A stretch of 45,171 nucleotides of DNA from Eubacterium sp. UBA5416 (GCA_002409525.1 DHNM01000038.1:24288-69458), one strand, 5' to 3'. Shown: positions 31,984 through 40,271, counted from the first letter of the stretch. Translations and numbers: made by a program. The notes: generated by a model from the letters alone, not told the origin.

Positions 31984-32502
31984 ATGAGAAAAAAAGGGCT
32001 ATTTCACAGGTTTTATCCGGATAAATGGGTGAATTCGGCATTTGATATTGATTATGAAAGACTTTATGAGGATGGCTTTCGGGGACTTATTTTTGATATT
32101 GATAATACACTTGTCTATCACGGTGCGCCTGCGGATGAAAGAGCAGTCCGGTTATTCGAAAGATTATACCGGATTGGCTTTCGGGCATGTCTTTTGTCTA
32201 ATAATGATCTGCCCAGAGTCAAACCATTTGCGGATGTGGTGGGTACGGAATTTATTGAAGATGCTCACAAGCCGTCTACGAAGAATTATCTGGCGGCCTG
32301 CCGGCGAATGGGAACAAATGTCAGCAATACAATTTTTATAGGAGATCAGCTTTTTACTGATGTCTATGGAGCAAAGAGAAGCGGTATACCTAATATCCTG
32401 GTGAAACCCATGAATCCAAAGGAAGAGATACAAATCGTCTTTAAACGCAAACTTGAGCGAATAGTATTGTATTTTTACAAAAGACAGCAAAGTAATAGTT
32501 GA
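31984..32502 (+). CDS. YqeG family HAD-IIIA phosphatase
   Basis: A 172-residue HAD phosphatase of the YqeG type. Motif I is FDIDNTLV, motif II has LLSNND, the lysine is in DAHKPSTKNY, and motif IV is GDQLFTD. The start MRKKGLFHRFYPDKWV resembles YqeG N-termini. I chose ATG 31984, which sits one base after the citrate synthase stop; an in-frame ATG at 31966 overlaps that gene by 17 bases. YqeG usually stands near ribosome-biogenesis genes in Bacillus; here it stands between citrate synthase and efp. The substrate is unknown. Confidence 0.86.
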   Translation: MRKKGLFHRFYPDKWVNSAFDIDYERLYEDGFRGLIFDIDNTLVYHGAPADERAVRLFERLYRIGFRACLLSNNDLPRVKPFADVVGTEFIEDAHKPSTKNYLAACRRMGTNVSNTIFIGDQLFTDVYGAKRSGIPNILVKPMNPKEEIQIVFKRKLERIVLYFYKRQQSNS

Positions 32503-32527
32503 AAAATGGAAGAATTTATTATAAAAT
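32499..32527 (+). promoter_or_regulatory. Promoter of efp
   Basis: TTGAAA (32499-32504), 17-base spacer, TAAAAT (32522-32527). Confidence 0.6.
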
Positions 32528-32583
32528 AAGAAATAGTGTGTTGTGTGTAGATCGCAGCATCAACGTTAAGGAGGAATATTGGG

Positions 32584-33141
32584 ATGATTTCAGCAGGTGA
32601 ATTTAAAAATGGTATTACGCTTGAAATCGATGGGAACGTGGTTCAGATCGTAGAATTTCAACATGTAAAACCAGGAAAAGGTGCTGCGTTTGTCAGAACA
32701 AAGATGAAAGATATTATCAATGGAGGAATTACCGAGAAGACTTTTCGTCCGACAGAGAAATTTCCTCAGGCTCATATTGATCGTGTAGAGATGCAGTATC
32801 TGTATACAGACGGAGATTTATATAATTTCATGAACGTGGAGAATTATGAGCAGATAGCACTGGGTAAGGAAGTTGTCGGTGATTCTTTAAAATTTGTGAA
32901 AGAAAATGAAATGGTGAAGATCTGTTCATATAAAGATGAAGTGTTCGAGATTGATCCGCCACTGTTTGTAGAACTTGTCATAACAGAGACCGAACCCGGG
33001 TTCAAGGGTGATACGGCACAGGGGGCAAACAAGCCGGCTACCGTTGAAACCGGAGCCGTGGTTAATGTTCCACTCTTTGTAAATGAGGGTGATACGATTA
33101 AGATTGATACCCGCAGCGGAGAATATCTCAGCAGAGTTTGA
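32584..33141 (+). CDS. efp: Translation elongation factor P
   Basis: A 185-residue EF-P, which rescues ribosomes stalled at polyproline. The three beta-barrel domains are complete. The loop that enters the peptidyl-transferase centre reads VKPGKGAA with K32 at the tip, the residue that is modified in some bacteria. No epmA/epmB or earP/rhamnosyl genes are nearby, so any modification system is elsewhere or absent. RBS AAGGAGG is strong. A clear terminator follows. Confidence 0.96.
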   Translation: MISAGEFKNGITLEIDGNVVQIVEFQHVKPGKGAAFVRTKMKDIINGGITEKTFRPTEKFPQAHIDRVEMQYLYTDGDLYNFMNVENYEQIALGKEVVGDSLKFVKENEMVKICSYKDEVFEIDPPLFVELVITETEPGFKGDTAQGANKPATVETGAVVNVPLFVNEGDTIKIDTRSGEYLSRV

Positions 33142-33151
33142 TCAAAGCTTT

Positions 33152-33191
33152 AGGACTGCACACATATAGAATATATGATGCAGTCCTTTTT
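33152..33191 (+). terminator. Intrinsic terminator after efp
   Basis: AGGACTGCA pairs with TGCAGTCCT across an 18-base AT-rich loop, which can itself pair, followed by five T. It separates efp from the convergent DUF5688 gene. Confidence 0.85.
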
Positions 33192-33197
33192 GAATGT

Positions 33198-34106
33198 TTA
33201 AAGAGAGATCAAATCTTTGCTGCGGTCGTAAAAATATACGTTATTTGAAAGAATTTCCTGAGGATCTACCTGAGTTGCATTGATATCAGTGACCATCTCC
33301 TCAAGACCGTCTTTTGAGTAAGTTTTGTGTTCGGGTACCAGAATGCATTCATGGATGGAGCTCGGAAGAATATAGAGATTGGAATTCAGACGATCGGATG
33401 CCTTCTTCAGACTTTCCGGGTACAGAATGCATATGGCTCCCATACAGCGGCGGCTGTTGGTGATAATATGCATGGGCACACTATTTGGATTGGGCTCTGA
33501 CTGGATGGAGAATTCATCCAGTTCCTCGGGAGTCATAAGTTCCCGCAGTGTGTCTTCTATGCTCTTCAGATCGCTGGGAAGTTGATTTACTGTGTTTTCC
33601 CAGGCTATGTGATAAAGCATGTTCTCATCGATACTCCAATTTCTGAGATGCTCATTGGTGATGGCGATCGTGGCATCTTTCAGAACTGAATCGTCGACAT
33701 GATAATAATAGGTGATCGCCAGATCCAGGGTTTGCCTATATGGAATTTTGGAAAGGAGAGTACTGTTCATCTCATAGTTTACAATTCGACAGTATATTTT
33801 ATGCTGTACGCTTTCGAAATTCCCAAAAGAATTAAGCGCAGAGGGAGTGCTTTTTGGCAGATCATCATTATATTGACTTAGCATATGTCTGGCCAGAGAG
33901 CTAAGGGGAACCCCTTTTTTATATTCGCTGTAGTAATCTTCCAGATAGATCAGCGGAGCCATTGCCTCGTTTTTTTTTCTAATACACATGGCATCTATCG
34001 TGACACCATTGTTTTTGTTTAGTTTTTCAATAGAAGCCTCTAATTTTTCATTGGAGATAACTTTGACCTCGTCGAGTAAGGCATCCTTAAATTCAGTAAA
34101 GTTCAT
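33198..34106 (-). CDS. DUF5688 family protein
   Basis: A 302-residue soluble protein. The recognisable C-terminal part contains GAICILYPESLKKASDRLNSN and YILPSSIHECILVP, a pattern I associate with DUF5688 proteins of Lachnospiraceae; their function is not known. There are no membrane segments or obvious catalytic motifs. Start ATG 34106 is chosen because AGGTGG lies eight bases upstream on the minus strand; the GTG at 34118 falls inside that site. Monocistronic, convergent with efp and divergent from the tRNA-Arg leader. Confidence 0.82.
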   Translation of the reverse strand: MNFTEFKDALLDEVKVISNEKLEASIEKLNKNNGVTIDAMCIRKKNEAMAPLIYLEDYYSEYKKGVPLSSLARHMLSQYNDDLPKSTPSALNSFGNFESVQHKIYCRIVNYEMNSTLLSKIPYRQTLDLAITYYYHVDDSVLKDATIAITNEHLRNWSIDENMLYHIAWENTVNQLPSDLKSIEDTLRELMTPEELDEFSIQSEPNPNSVPMHIITNSRRCMGAICILYPESLKKASDRLNSNLYILPSSIHECILVPEHKTYSKDGLEEMVTDINATQVDPQEILSNNVYFYDRSKDLISL

Positions 34107-34365
34107 AGGTATAACCACCTTTCGTATAGTAGGGGCATGGATATCTTAACCGTCATTTACATGACCAGACGGGATTATCATGGCATAAGACAGCTAAAAA
34201 CCGGATGTATGACCTTTCGATTGTAAAAGGAAAAGGTTTCGGCAGCGACTGCCGAATAGAATAAAAGAGATTTCAATATCTGCCCTGACTGGGCAAATGA
34301 GCTTTTATAGGATGATATTAGCTGAAAAAACAGTAAAAGTCAAGTGCAGATTTTTCTGGCGGAAC
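34107..34365. other. Gene-free region between the DUF5688 gene and the tRNA-Arg leader promoter
   Basis: I see no credible gene here. It holds a perfect hairpin, TTCGGCAG-CGA-CTGCCGAA (34238-34256), without a T run, and a short GCCC/GGGC stem near 34284-34296. A minus-strand promoter for the DUF5688 gene must lie here, but no convincing hexamers stood out. Confidence 0.5.
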
Positions 34366-34394
34366 TTGACATTTTAATTAGGCCATGATATGAT
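34366..34394 (+). promoter_or_regulatory. Strong promoter of the tRNA-Arg leader transcript
   Basis: TTGACA (34366-34371), 17-base spacer, TATGAT (34389-34394). Transcription would start near 34401, at the foot of the hairpin at 34399-34453 and about 350 bases before tRNA-Arg. Confidence 0.75.
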
Positions 34395-34398
34395 ACTA

Positions 34399-34453
34399 GA
34401 GTTCAAAGTTTATGCATTTCATGCTTGCATGGAAAAGCATAAATTTAGAACTC
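34399..34453 (+). repeat. Long hairpin with CATG-N4-CATG apex
   Basis: Arms are GAGTTC/GAACTC, TTTATGC/GCATAAA and an apex CATG-CTTG-CATG. The layout copies the hairpin after tRNA-Thr (16519-16577): a GAGTC-type base, a TTATGC/GCATAA middle and a CATG-N4-CATG tip. Confidence 0.8.
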
Positions 34454-34495
34454 GAACAAACATGAGAATGCAGCCCGACAGGGCGGAATTCGAAT

Positions 34496-34728
34496 GTTTG
34501 CAGGATTGCGGGAGCACGACGTGCGAAGCAATCCGTAGTATCATTATGGTGCGGAACATCACAGGGAAGCTAGTGCTCTTTTTCATGTAAACATGAAAAA
34601 GGCAAAAGTTTGTTTGCAGGATTGCGGGAGCACGATGTGCGAAGCAATCCGTAGTATCATTATGGTGCGGAACATCACAGGGAAGCTAGTGCTCTTTTTT
34701 CATGTAAACATGAAAAAGGCAAAAGTTT
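34496..34728 (+). ncRNA. Two tandem 116/117-bp structured units, candidate non-coding RNA
   Basis: Unit 1 is 34496-34611 and unit 2 is 34612-34728. They differ by one C/T change and one extra T, and GTTTG begins a third copy. Each unit has a hairpin GGATTGC...GCAATCC enclosing GCAC-GAC-GTGC; the C/T change falls in that small loop. A later GTGCTC, followed by five or six T, can instead pair with the GAGCAC of the first hairpin. Each unit ends in TTTTTCATG-TAAA-CATGAAAAA. Two reading frames cross the units but have no ribosome site. Homology to any known RNA family was not recognised. Confidence 0.6.
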
Positions 34729-34749
34729 GTTTGAGAATTGTAGAAGCAG

Positions 34750-34822
34750 GCATCTGTAGCTCAGGGGATAGAGCAACGGTTTCCGGTGCCGTGTGCCGGG
34801 GGTTCGAATCCCTCCAGGTGTG
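34750..34822 (+). tRNA. tRNA-Arg (anticodon CCG)
   Basis: A 73-base cloverleaf. Acceptor arms are GCATCTG/CAGGTGT (with G-T pairs), the D stem is GCTC/GAGC, the anticodon stem is ACGGT/GCCGT with loop TTCCGGT (anticodon CCG), and the T arm is GGGGG/CCCTC around TTCGAAT. The discriminator is G and CCA is not encoded. Confidence 0.92.
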
Positions 34823-34826
34823 TGAC

Positions 34827-34876
34827 TAGAATCAAGAAACCGGATAAATATATATTTATCCGGTTTCTTGATTCTA
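34827..34876. terminator. 50-bp perfect palindrome after tRNA-Arg
   Basis: The 25 bases from TAGAATCAAGAAACC onward are followed directly by their exact reverse complement, with no unpaired loop. It starts five bases after the tRNA. No T run follows on either strand, so it may serve as a processing or stabilising element, or as a factor-dependent stop, rather than a standard terminator. Confidence 0.6.
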
Positions 34877-34942
34877 AAATTTAAAGCATTACGGAGCAAT
34901 CCACAGAAATAATAACCCAAAAGAGAAAAGGAGAGCATATCT

Positions 34943-35650
34943 ATGTCTTTTAAGGACAGGTTCAGAGAATGGTTTTCAGATAATTTGCGATATCTGCTGC
35001 TGATACTTGGCATCCTGATTGTAGTAATTGTATTGTATTTTGGCATAGGAGCCCTTAAAATGGACGGAAAAGACAGTGACAGGGACCCGGTTCAAAAAGA
35101 AGACCAAAGTAAAAAAGATACCTCGAAGACAAATAATGACGCAGTATCCAAGTCGGATCAGACCAGAGAAGATACACAGGCTTTGAGAAAAGACGGCAAT
35201 GCTGAGATTTCAGCACTGATGAAACAATATTATGACGCGCTGGGCAGTAAAAATATGGATGTCCTGAAGACACTTGTGGACAATCTGTCAGAAGAAGAGC
35301 AGAATTCCATATCACAGGAGACAAGCATTGAAGGCTATGAAAACGTCGAGACCTATACATTTACCGGTCAGGAAGACGGTACATATGTAGTGATCGTGCG
35401 TTTTAACACGAAATATAAAGATATCGATACCAGTGCACCTGGTCTTAGTCAGATGTATGTTTTTACAGACAAGGAGGGCAAACTGGAAATTGCGGCCGAA
35501 GTGGAAGATGAAGAGACCAAAACTTATATGAAAGATATCCAGAATCGTCCTGATGTAAAGCAGCTGATCGACGACACTCAGACCGCTTATGACAAAGCAA
35601 GATCTCAGGATGCGAAACTAGATGCTCTGATCAGCAGTGTGTCAGAGTAG
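34943..35650 (+). CDS. Membrane-anchored hypothetical protein with extracytoplasmic domain
   Basis: A 235-residue protein. It has a short cationic N-terminus, one membrane segment at about residues 17-38, a Lys/Asp/Ser/Thr-rich linker to about residue 85, then a globular domain. The globular part (ALMKQYYDALGSKNMDVLKTLVDNL, later YVVIVRFNTKYKD and QMYVFTDKEGKL) has the rhythm of NTF2-like/SnoaL domains, probably outside the cell. I do not recognise a named family. RBS AGGAGAG precedes the ATG. It is monocistronic and followed by a terminator. Confidence 0.75.
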   Translation: MSFKDRFREWFSDNLRYLLLILGILIVVIVLYFGIGALKMDGKDSDRDPVQKEDQSKKDTSKTNNDAVSKSDQTREDTQALRKDGNAEISALMKQYYDALGSKNMDVLKTLVDNLSEEEQNSISQETSIEGYENVETYTFTGQEDGTYVVIVRFNTKYKDIDTSAPGLSQMYVFTDKEGKLEIAAEVEDEETKTYMKDIQNRPDVKQLIDDTQTAYDKARSQDAKLDALISSVSE

Positions 35651-35671
35651 ATATATTAGGAAAGCAAGTAA

Positions 35672-35711
35672 AGGGGTTGTTCAGGCAGTTTTTTCTGCGT
35701 CTACAACCCCT
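35672..35711 (+). terminator. Terminator after the anchored hypothetical gene
   Basis: AGGGGTTGT pairs with ACAACCCCT across a 22-base loop, which can form an inner CAG/CTG stem. The downstream T content is modest (ATGATTTTAT). Confidence 0.6.
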
Positions 35712-35733
35712 ATGATTTTATATGAGGGGTAAT

Positions 35734-36441
35734 ATGATTCGATTGAACAAATATTTAAGCAGTCACGGTTTTTGTTCCCGGCGTGAAGGTGACCGCATCA
35801 TAGAGGCGGGACGGGTTACCGTGAATGGAAAGAAAGCCCTGGTGGGGATGAAAATTTCACTAGAAGATGAAGTCTGTCTGGACGGAAAGCCTGTGACAGG
35901 GGATGTATCAAGGGTTTGTCTGGCTTACTATAAGCCGGATGGTATTGTATGCACCTTTGAGCCCAGAGAAAAAGAAAATCTTCTGTCTGTTTTTTCTTAT
36001 CCAAAACGAGTCACTTATGCGGGAAGACTGGATAAAGCATCTGAGGGACTTTTGATTTTTACAAATGACGGATATCTGATTGATCGGATGATGAGAGCTA
36101 GAAATTATCATGAAAAAGAGTACGTGGTGAGAGTCAGTCAGAAGGTCACGCAGAAATTCATAGATCAGATGTCGAAAGGGGTATATCTGCCCGGGCTAGA
36201 GGTGAATACTAGACCATGTAAAGTTTTTATGACAGGACCTTCTGAATTCCATATTATCCTCACTCAGGGGCTTAACCGCCAGATTCGCAGAATGTGCGAA
36301 GAGCTTGGGTATCAGGTGAAAAATCTGAAAAGGATCCGTGTCATGAATATAACCTTAGGCGGGTTGAGACCGGGTGAATATCGCGAATTATCCGCTGATG
36401 AATTAAATATGCTCGATAAACAGCTTGAGAAAAGGCAGTAA
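35734..36441 (+). CDS. RNA pseudouridine synthase, RluB/E/F (RsuA) family
   Basis: A 235-residue RsuA/RluB/E/F family enzyme that isomerises a uridine in rRNA. Residues 2-45 are an S4 RNA-binding domain (IRLNKYLSSHGFCSRREGDRIIEAGRVTVNG). The catalytic motif is AGRLDKASEGLLIFTNDG with the essential Asp. The C-terminal GLNRQIRRMCEELGYQV is also conserved. It most resembles RluF (23S U2604) from the sequence QGLNRQIRRMCEELGY, but the target is not proven. ATG 35734 follows GAGGGG; an in-frame ATG at 35722 overlaps that site. Confidence 0.9.
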   Translation: MIRLNKYLSSHGFCSRREGDRIIEAGRVTVNGKKALVGMKISLEDEVCLDGKPVTGDVSRVCLAYYKPDGIVCTFEPREKENLLSVFSYPKRVTYAGRLDKASEGLLIFTNDGYLIDRMMRARNYHEKEYVVRVSQKVTQKFIDQMSKGVYLPGLEVNTRPCKVFMTGPSEFHIILTQGLNRQIRRMCEELGYQVKNLKRIRVMNITLGGLRPGEYRELSADELNMLDKQLEKRQ

Positions 36442-36488
36442 AACTGATGAAAGAGCATAAATCAGTATAGATGAAAAGAGGACGTATC

Positions 36489-38438
36489 ATGAGCAGGCTG
36501 GATAGGATGAAAGAGCTGGTGGATCAGCTGAATGAGGCAAGAAAATTTTATTACGCCAAAGACCGGGAAGTCATGAGCAACCTGGAATACGATAAATTAT
36601 ATGATGAGCTTGAAAATCTTGAGAAAGAGACTGGGGTGATCAGGGCAAACTCACCAACACAGCAGGTCGGGTATGAAGCTGCAGTTGAGCTCCCGAAAGT
36701 GAGACATGAAAGTCCAATGCTCTCCCTCGGAAAAACAAAAGATGTTGAAACTTTAAGAGCCTTTATTGACGGACATAAAACACTTCTTTCCTGGAAGATG
36801 GATGGACTGACGGTGGTGCTTACTTATCGGGACGGAAGTCTATCCAAAGCGGTGACACGTGGAAACGGAGTCATCGGCGAAGTGGTGACAGCGAACGCAA
36901 GAGTTTTTGAAAACCTGCCTGTTAAAATTCCGTATCAGGGCGAACTTGTACTACGCGGAGAAGCGTTTATCACTTATTCTGATTTTGCTAAAATAAATTC
37001 CGAACTTATGGGAGTAGATGCAAAATATAAGAATCCTCGTAATCTCTGCAGTGGTTCAGTCAGACAACTGAATAATGAAGTTACGGCGAAACGTCATGTG
37101 CATTTCTTTGCATTTACACTTGTGAAGGCGGATGGGGTTGATTTTCAAAATTCAAGATTATATCAGATGAACTGGCTGAAAGATCAGGGATTTGAGACTG
37201 TGGAGGAACGTGTGGTGACATCTGAAACGCTGGATGAGGCGATGGATTATTTTTCGACTCAGGTGCTGAATAATGATTTCCCTTCGGACGGTCTTGTGGC
37301 ACTCTATGATGATATTGCTTACGGAGACAGCCTGGGGAGTACTGCAAAATTTCCCAGAAATTCATTTGCATATAAATGGGCAGATGAGCAGGCTGAGACT
37401 ACCCTCACAGAAATCGAGTGGAGTCCCTCGAGGACAGGGCTGATCAATCCAATTGCGATCTTTGACCCGGTTGAACTGGAGGGAACGACTGTCTCCAGAG
37501 CAAGTGTTCACAATGTGAGTATACTGAAAGGACAGCAACTGGGTATTGGGGATAAAATCATGGTCTACAAAGCAAATATGATTATTCCGCAGATCGCTGC
37601 AAATATTACAAAAAGTGGGAATGTCAGAGTTCCGGATACATGTCCTGCCTGTGGCGAAAAGGCCGAAATTTCCGCAATTTCCGGTATTGAGACGCTTGTA
37701 TGCGGCAACCCAAAATGTCCGGCGAAACAGATGAAAGCTTTCACACTTTTTACCAGCAGAGATGCCCTTAATATCGAAGGCCTTTCTGAGGCGACACTGA
37801 AAAAGTTCATGGCCCATGGAATGATTCATGATTTCGGAGATATCTTCGAGCTTGACCAGTATAAAGATAAAATCAAAAGTATGGATGGATTTGGCGAAAA
37901 ATCGTGGAACCGTTTATGGAAGGGAATTATAAAGGCGAGACATACCACTCTGCCCAGGCTGATCTATGGACTTGGGATCCCAAATGTCGGAGCTGCGAAT
38001 GCAAAGCTGATCTGTCTTGATTTAGGGCAGGATTTGGAAGCAGTTCGAAACGCAGATGCCGATCGTCTGAGCCAGGTACCGGGAATTGGCAGAGTGATTG
38101 CCGGAAGCTTTGTGAAATACTTTGAAAATGAAGAAAACCAGAAGAATCTGGATCATCTGTTACAACACCTTGATTTCGAGGAGATTTCCGTTTCTTCCGA
38201 GCAAAAACTATCGGGGCAGAATTTTGTGATTACAGGTAGTCTGGAGCATTTTGAAAATAGGAATGAGCTTAAAACTTTAATTGAAGAGCAAGGCGGAAAG
38301 ATGACGGGAACAGTCACTTCAAAAACAAATTACCTGATCAACAACGATATTGACTCAAATTCTTCTAAGAACCGGAAAGCAAAACAGCTGAATATACCTA
38401 TTCTTTCAGAAGATTCTTTTTTAGAGCTCTTGGAATAG
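36489..38438 (+). CDS. ligA: NAD-dependent DNA ligase, divergent
   Basis: A 649-residue LigA. Domain Ia carries the NMN-binding ARKFYYAKDREVMSNLEYD. The adenylation lysine is in SWKMDGL (canonical form is EPKIDG), followed by VTRGNGVIGEVVT (canonical RGDGTTGEDVT), so the core motifs are variant. An OB fold, a four-cysteine zinc finger (CPACG...CGNPKCP), helix-hairpin-helix repeats (GLGIPNVG, VPGIGRV) and a C-terminal BRCT domain follow. The variant motifs are of a type I associate with the Clostridia paralog rather than the main replicative ligase, but the lysine remains. ATG 36489 has GAGG upstream. Confidence 0.88.
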   Translation: MSRLDRMKELVDQLNEARKFYYAKDREVMSNLEYDKLYDELENLEKETGVIRANSPTQQVGYEAAVELPKVRHESPMLSLGKTKDVETLRAFIDGHKTLLSWKMDGLTVVLTYRDGSLSKAVTRGNGVIGEVVTANARVFENLPVKIPYQGELVLRGEAFITYSDFAKINSELMGVDAKYKNPRNLCSGSVRQLNNEVTAKRHVHFFAFTLVKADGVDFQNSRLYQMNWLKDQGFETVEERVVTSETLDEAMDYFSTQVLNNDFPSDGLVALYDDIAYGDSLGSTAKFPRNSFAYKWADEQAETTLTEIEWSPSRTGLINPIAIFDPVELEGTTVSRASVHNVSILKGQQLGIGDKIMVYKANMIIPQIAANITKSGNVRVPDTCPACGEKAEISAISGIETLVCGNPKCPAKQMKAFTLFTSRDALNIEGLSEATLKKFMAHGMIHDFGDIFELDQYKDKIKSMDGFGEKSWNRLWKGIIKARHTTLPRLIYGLGIPNVGAANAKLICLDLGQDLEAVRNADADRLSQVPGIGRVIAGSFVKYFENEENQKNLDHLLQHLDFEEISVSSEQKLSGQNFVITGSLEHFENRNELKTLIEEQGGKMTGTVTSKTNYLINNDIDSNSSKNRKAKQLNIPILSEDSFLELLE

Positions 38439-38473
38439 AGATTTCATGATTTTACGTAAGGGAGGCAATGGGA

Positions 38474-39400
38474 ATGCCCATTAAGATACAAAGTGATTTA
38501 CCGGCGAAGGAAATATTAGAAAAAGAGAATATTTTTGTGATGGACGAAACCCGGGCCGTACATCAGGATATACGACCGGTCAATATATTGATACTTAACC
38601 TGATGCCCTTAAAGGAAGATACAGAATTACAGCTGCTGCGTTCACTGTCCAACACGCCTCTTCAGGTTGACGTGTCTTTTTTGAACATGAAAAGTCATGC
38701 TTCTAAAAATACCAGGGCAAGCCATCTAAACAAATTCTATGAAAAATTTGATGATTTAAAACAGAGACATTTTGACGGAATGATCATCACGGGCGCACCT
38801 GTCGAACAGATGGAATTTGAAGATGTGGATTACTGGAGCGAGCTGATACAGGTTATGGACTGGACTGACAGACATGTCACGTCTACTATTTTTCTGTGCT
38901 GGGCAGCACAGGCTGCTCTGTATCATTTCTATGGAATTCAGAAAAGAATGCTGCCCAGGAAGATGTTTGGCCTGTTCTGGCATCATGTGCAGAACAGGAA
39001 GGTTCCACTTGTCAGAGGTTTTGATGATGTTTTCCTTGCACCTCATTCCAGACACACAGAGGTGTCAATGGATGATGTTGAAAAGTGCAGGGAGATTACG
39101 GTACTTGCAAAGTCAGATGAGGCAGGCTTTTATCTTGGAATGGCCGATGAGGGAAGAAAGATATTTGTGATGGGACACCCTGAGTATGACAGAGTGACTA
39201 TCGATGAAGAATATAAACGTGATAAAGAGAAGGGACTTGATATACAGCTCCCGAAACATTATTATAAAGATGACAATCCGGAAATAAAGCCAAATCTGGT
39301 CTGGCGGGCACATGCCAATAACCTGTATACAAACTGGCTGAATTATTATGTGTACCAGACAACACCTTACGATCTGGACGGAACACCGTTTTCCGGATAA
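38474..39400 (+). CDS. metA: Homoserine O-acetyltransferase (MetA family)
   Basis: A 308-residue MetA, which acylates homoserine for methionine synthesis. The catalytic cysteine is C142 in FLCWAAQAAL; the later GHPEYDR holds the catalytic-triad histidine region. Residue 111, which sets acyl specificity, is glutamate (TGAPVE111). In the family, Gly111 goes with succinyl-CoA and Glu111 with acetyl-CoA, so this enzyme likely uses acetyl-CoA. ATG 38474 gives the family-typical start MPIKI and sits eight bases from GGGAGG; the ATG at 38468 is too close to that site. Confidence 0.92.
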   Translation: MPIKIQSDLPAKEILEKENIFVMDETRAVHQDIRPVNILILNLMPLKEDTELQLLRSLSNTPLQVDVSFLNMKSHASKNTRASHLNKFYEKFDDLKQRHFDGMIITGAPVEQMEFEDVDYWSELIQVMDWTDRHVTSTIFLCWAAQAALYHFYGIQKRMLPRKMFGLFWHHVQNRKVPLVRGFDDVFLAPHSRHTEVSMDDVEKCREITVLAKSDEAGFYLGMADEGRKIFVMGHPEYDRVTIDEEYKRDKEKGLDIQLPKHYYKDDNPEIKPNLVWRAHANNLYTNWLNYYVYQTTPYDLDGTPFSG

Positions 39401-39422
39401 ATAAAAGGAGTATTAGAATTAT

Positions 39423-40271
39423 ATGTTACTTGATGTATTAAAAGACACAGTCGTTGACACCTTGAAAGTAATTCCGTTTTTGTTTCTGACATATCTGCTC
39501 ATGGAATATCTGGAACACAAGGCAGGGGGAAAAACAGAGGCAGTCATGAAAAAATCGGGAAAATTCGGTCCGCTGCTGGGCGGCATTGTGGGTATTATTC
39601 CGCAATGCGGACTTTCAGCTGCCGCCGCCAGCCTTTTCGCGGGAGGAGTGATCTCTGCCGGGACACTTCTTGCGGTATTTCTATCGACTTCCGATGAAAT
39701 GCTCCCGATTTTCATCTCTGAATCTGTGGCACCTTTAACTGTCATTAAAATCCTTGGAACCAAGGCTTTACTTGGCGCAATCTCGGGATTTGTGATTGAT
39801 CTTATCTGGAAAAAAACAGGTCAAAAGAGCCAGATACACGATTTATGTGAACACGATCATTGTCACTGTGAAGAGAATAGTATCGTAAAATCCGCGGGAG
39901 TACATACCCTGCAGATTACCTTTTTTATTTTTGTGATTTCTTTTATTATAGGATTGGCAGTGGAACTGGTTGGTGCAGACAAGATTGGCGTTATGATAAG
40001 TTCCCGGCCGATTGCGGGTGTTTTCTTTGCCGCACTCGTGGGACTGATTCCGAACTGCGCGGCATCTGTCGTGATCACTCAGCTGTATCTCGAGGGCCTT
40101 TTTCGAAGTGCTCAGATGATGGCAGGACTCCTGGTTGGTGCCGGAGTCGGGATACTGGTGCTGTTTCGAACAAATAAAGATACCCGGGAAAACCTGAAAC
40201 TGATTACAGTGCTTTATGCTCTGGGTGTCTTCTGGGGAATTATTATTGAACTCTTAGGGATCACTTTCTAA
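39423..40271 (+). CDS. ArsP-like putative heavy-metal/arsenic efflux permease
   Basis: A 282-residue membrane protein with about eight membrane segments in two related halves. The conserved half-motifs are GIIPQCGLSAAAASLFAGG with SDEMLPIF, and GLIPNCAASVVITQLYLEG. This pattern fits the putative 10TM heavy-metal exporter family (ArsP_2). The central loop, about residues 137-152, is rich in metal ligands: DLCEHDHCHCEE. The actual substrate is unknown. RBS AAGGAG lies 12 bases before the ATG. No arsR or arsC is adjacent; the ArsR-type gene is 10 kb upstream. Confidence 0.8.
   Translation: MLLDVLKDTVVDTLKVIPFLFLTYLLMEYLEHKAGGKTEAVMKKSGKFGPLLGGIVGIIPQCGLSAAAASLFAGGVISAGTLLAVFLSTSDEMLPIFISESVAPLTVIKILGTKALLGAISGFVIDLIWKKTGQKSQIHDLCEHDHCHCEENSIVKSAGVHTLQITFFIFVISFIIGLAVELVGADKIGVMISSRPIAGVFFAALVGLIPNCAASVVITQLYLEGLFRSAQMMAGLLVGAGVGILVLFRTNKDTRENLKLITVLYALGVFWGIIIELLGITF

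Noticed and set aside
34390..34829. Two open frames (34390-34590 and 34593-34829) as repeat-containing proteins
   Set aside because: They have no ribosome sites, lie across the tandem RNA-like units, and the second runs into tRNA-Arg. The C/T difference between units would change an amino acid but lies in an RNA loop, so RNA is the better reading.
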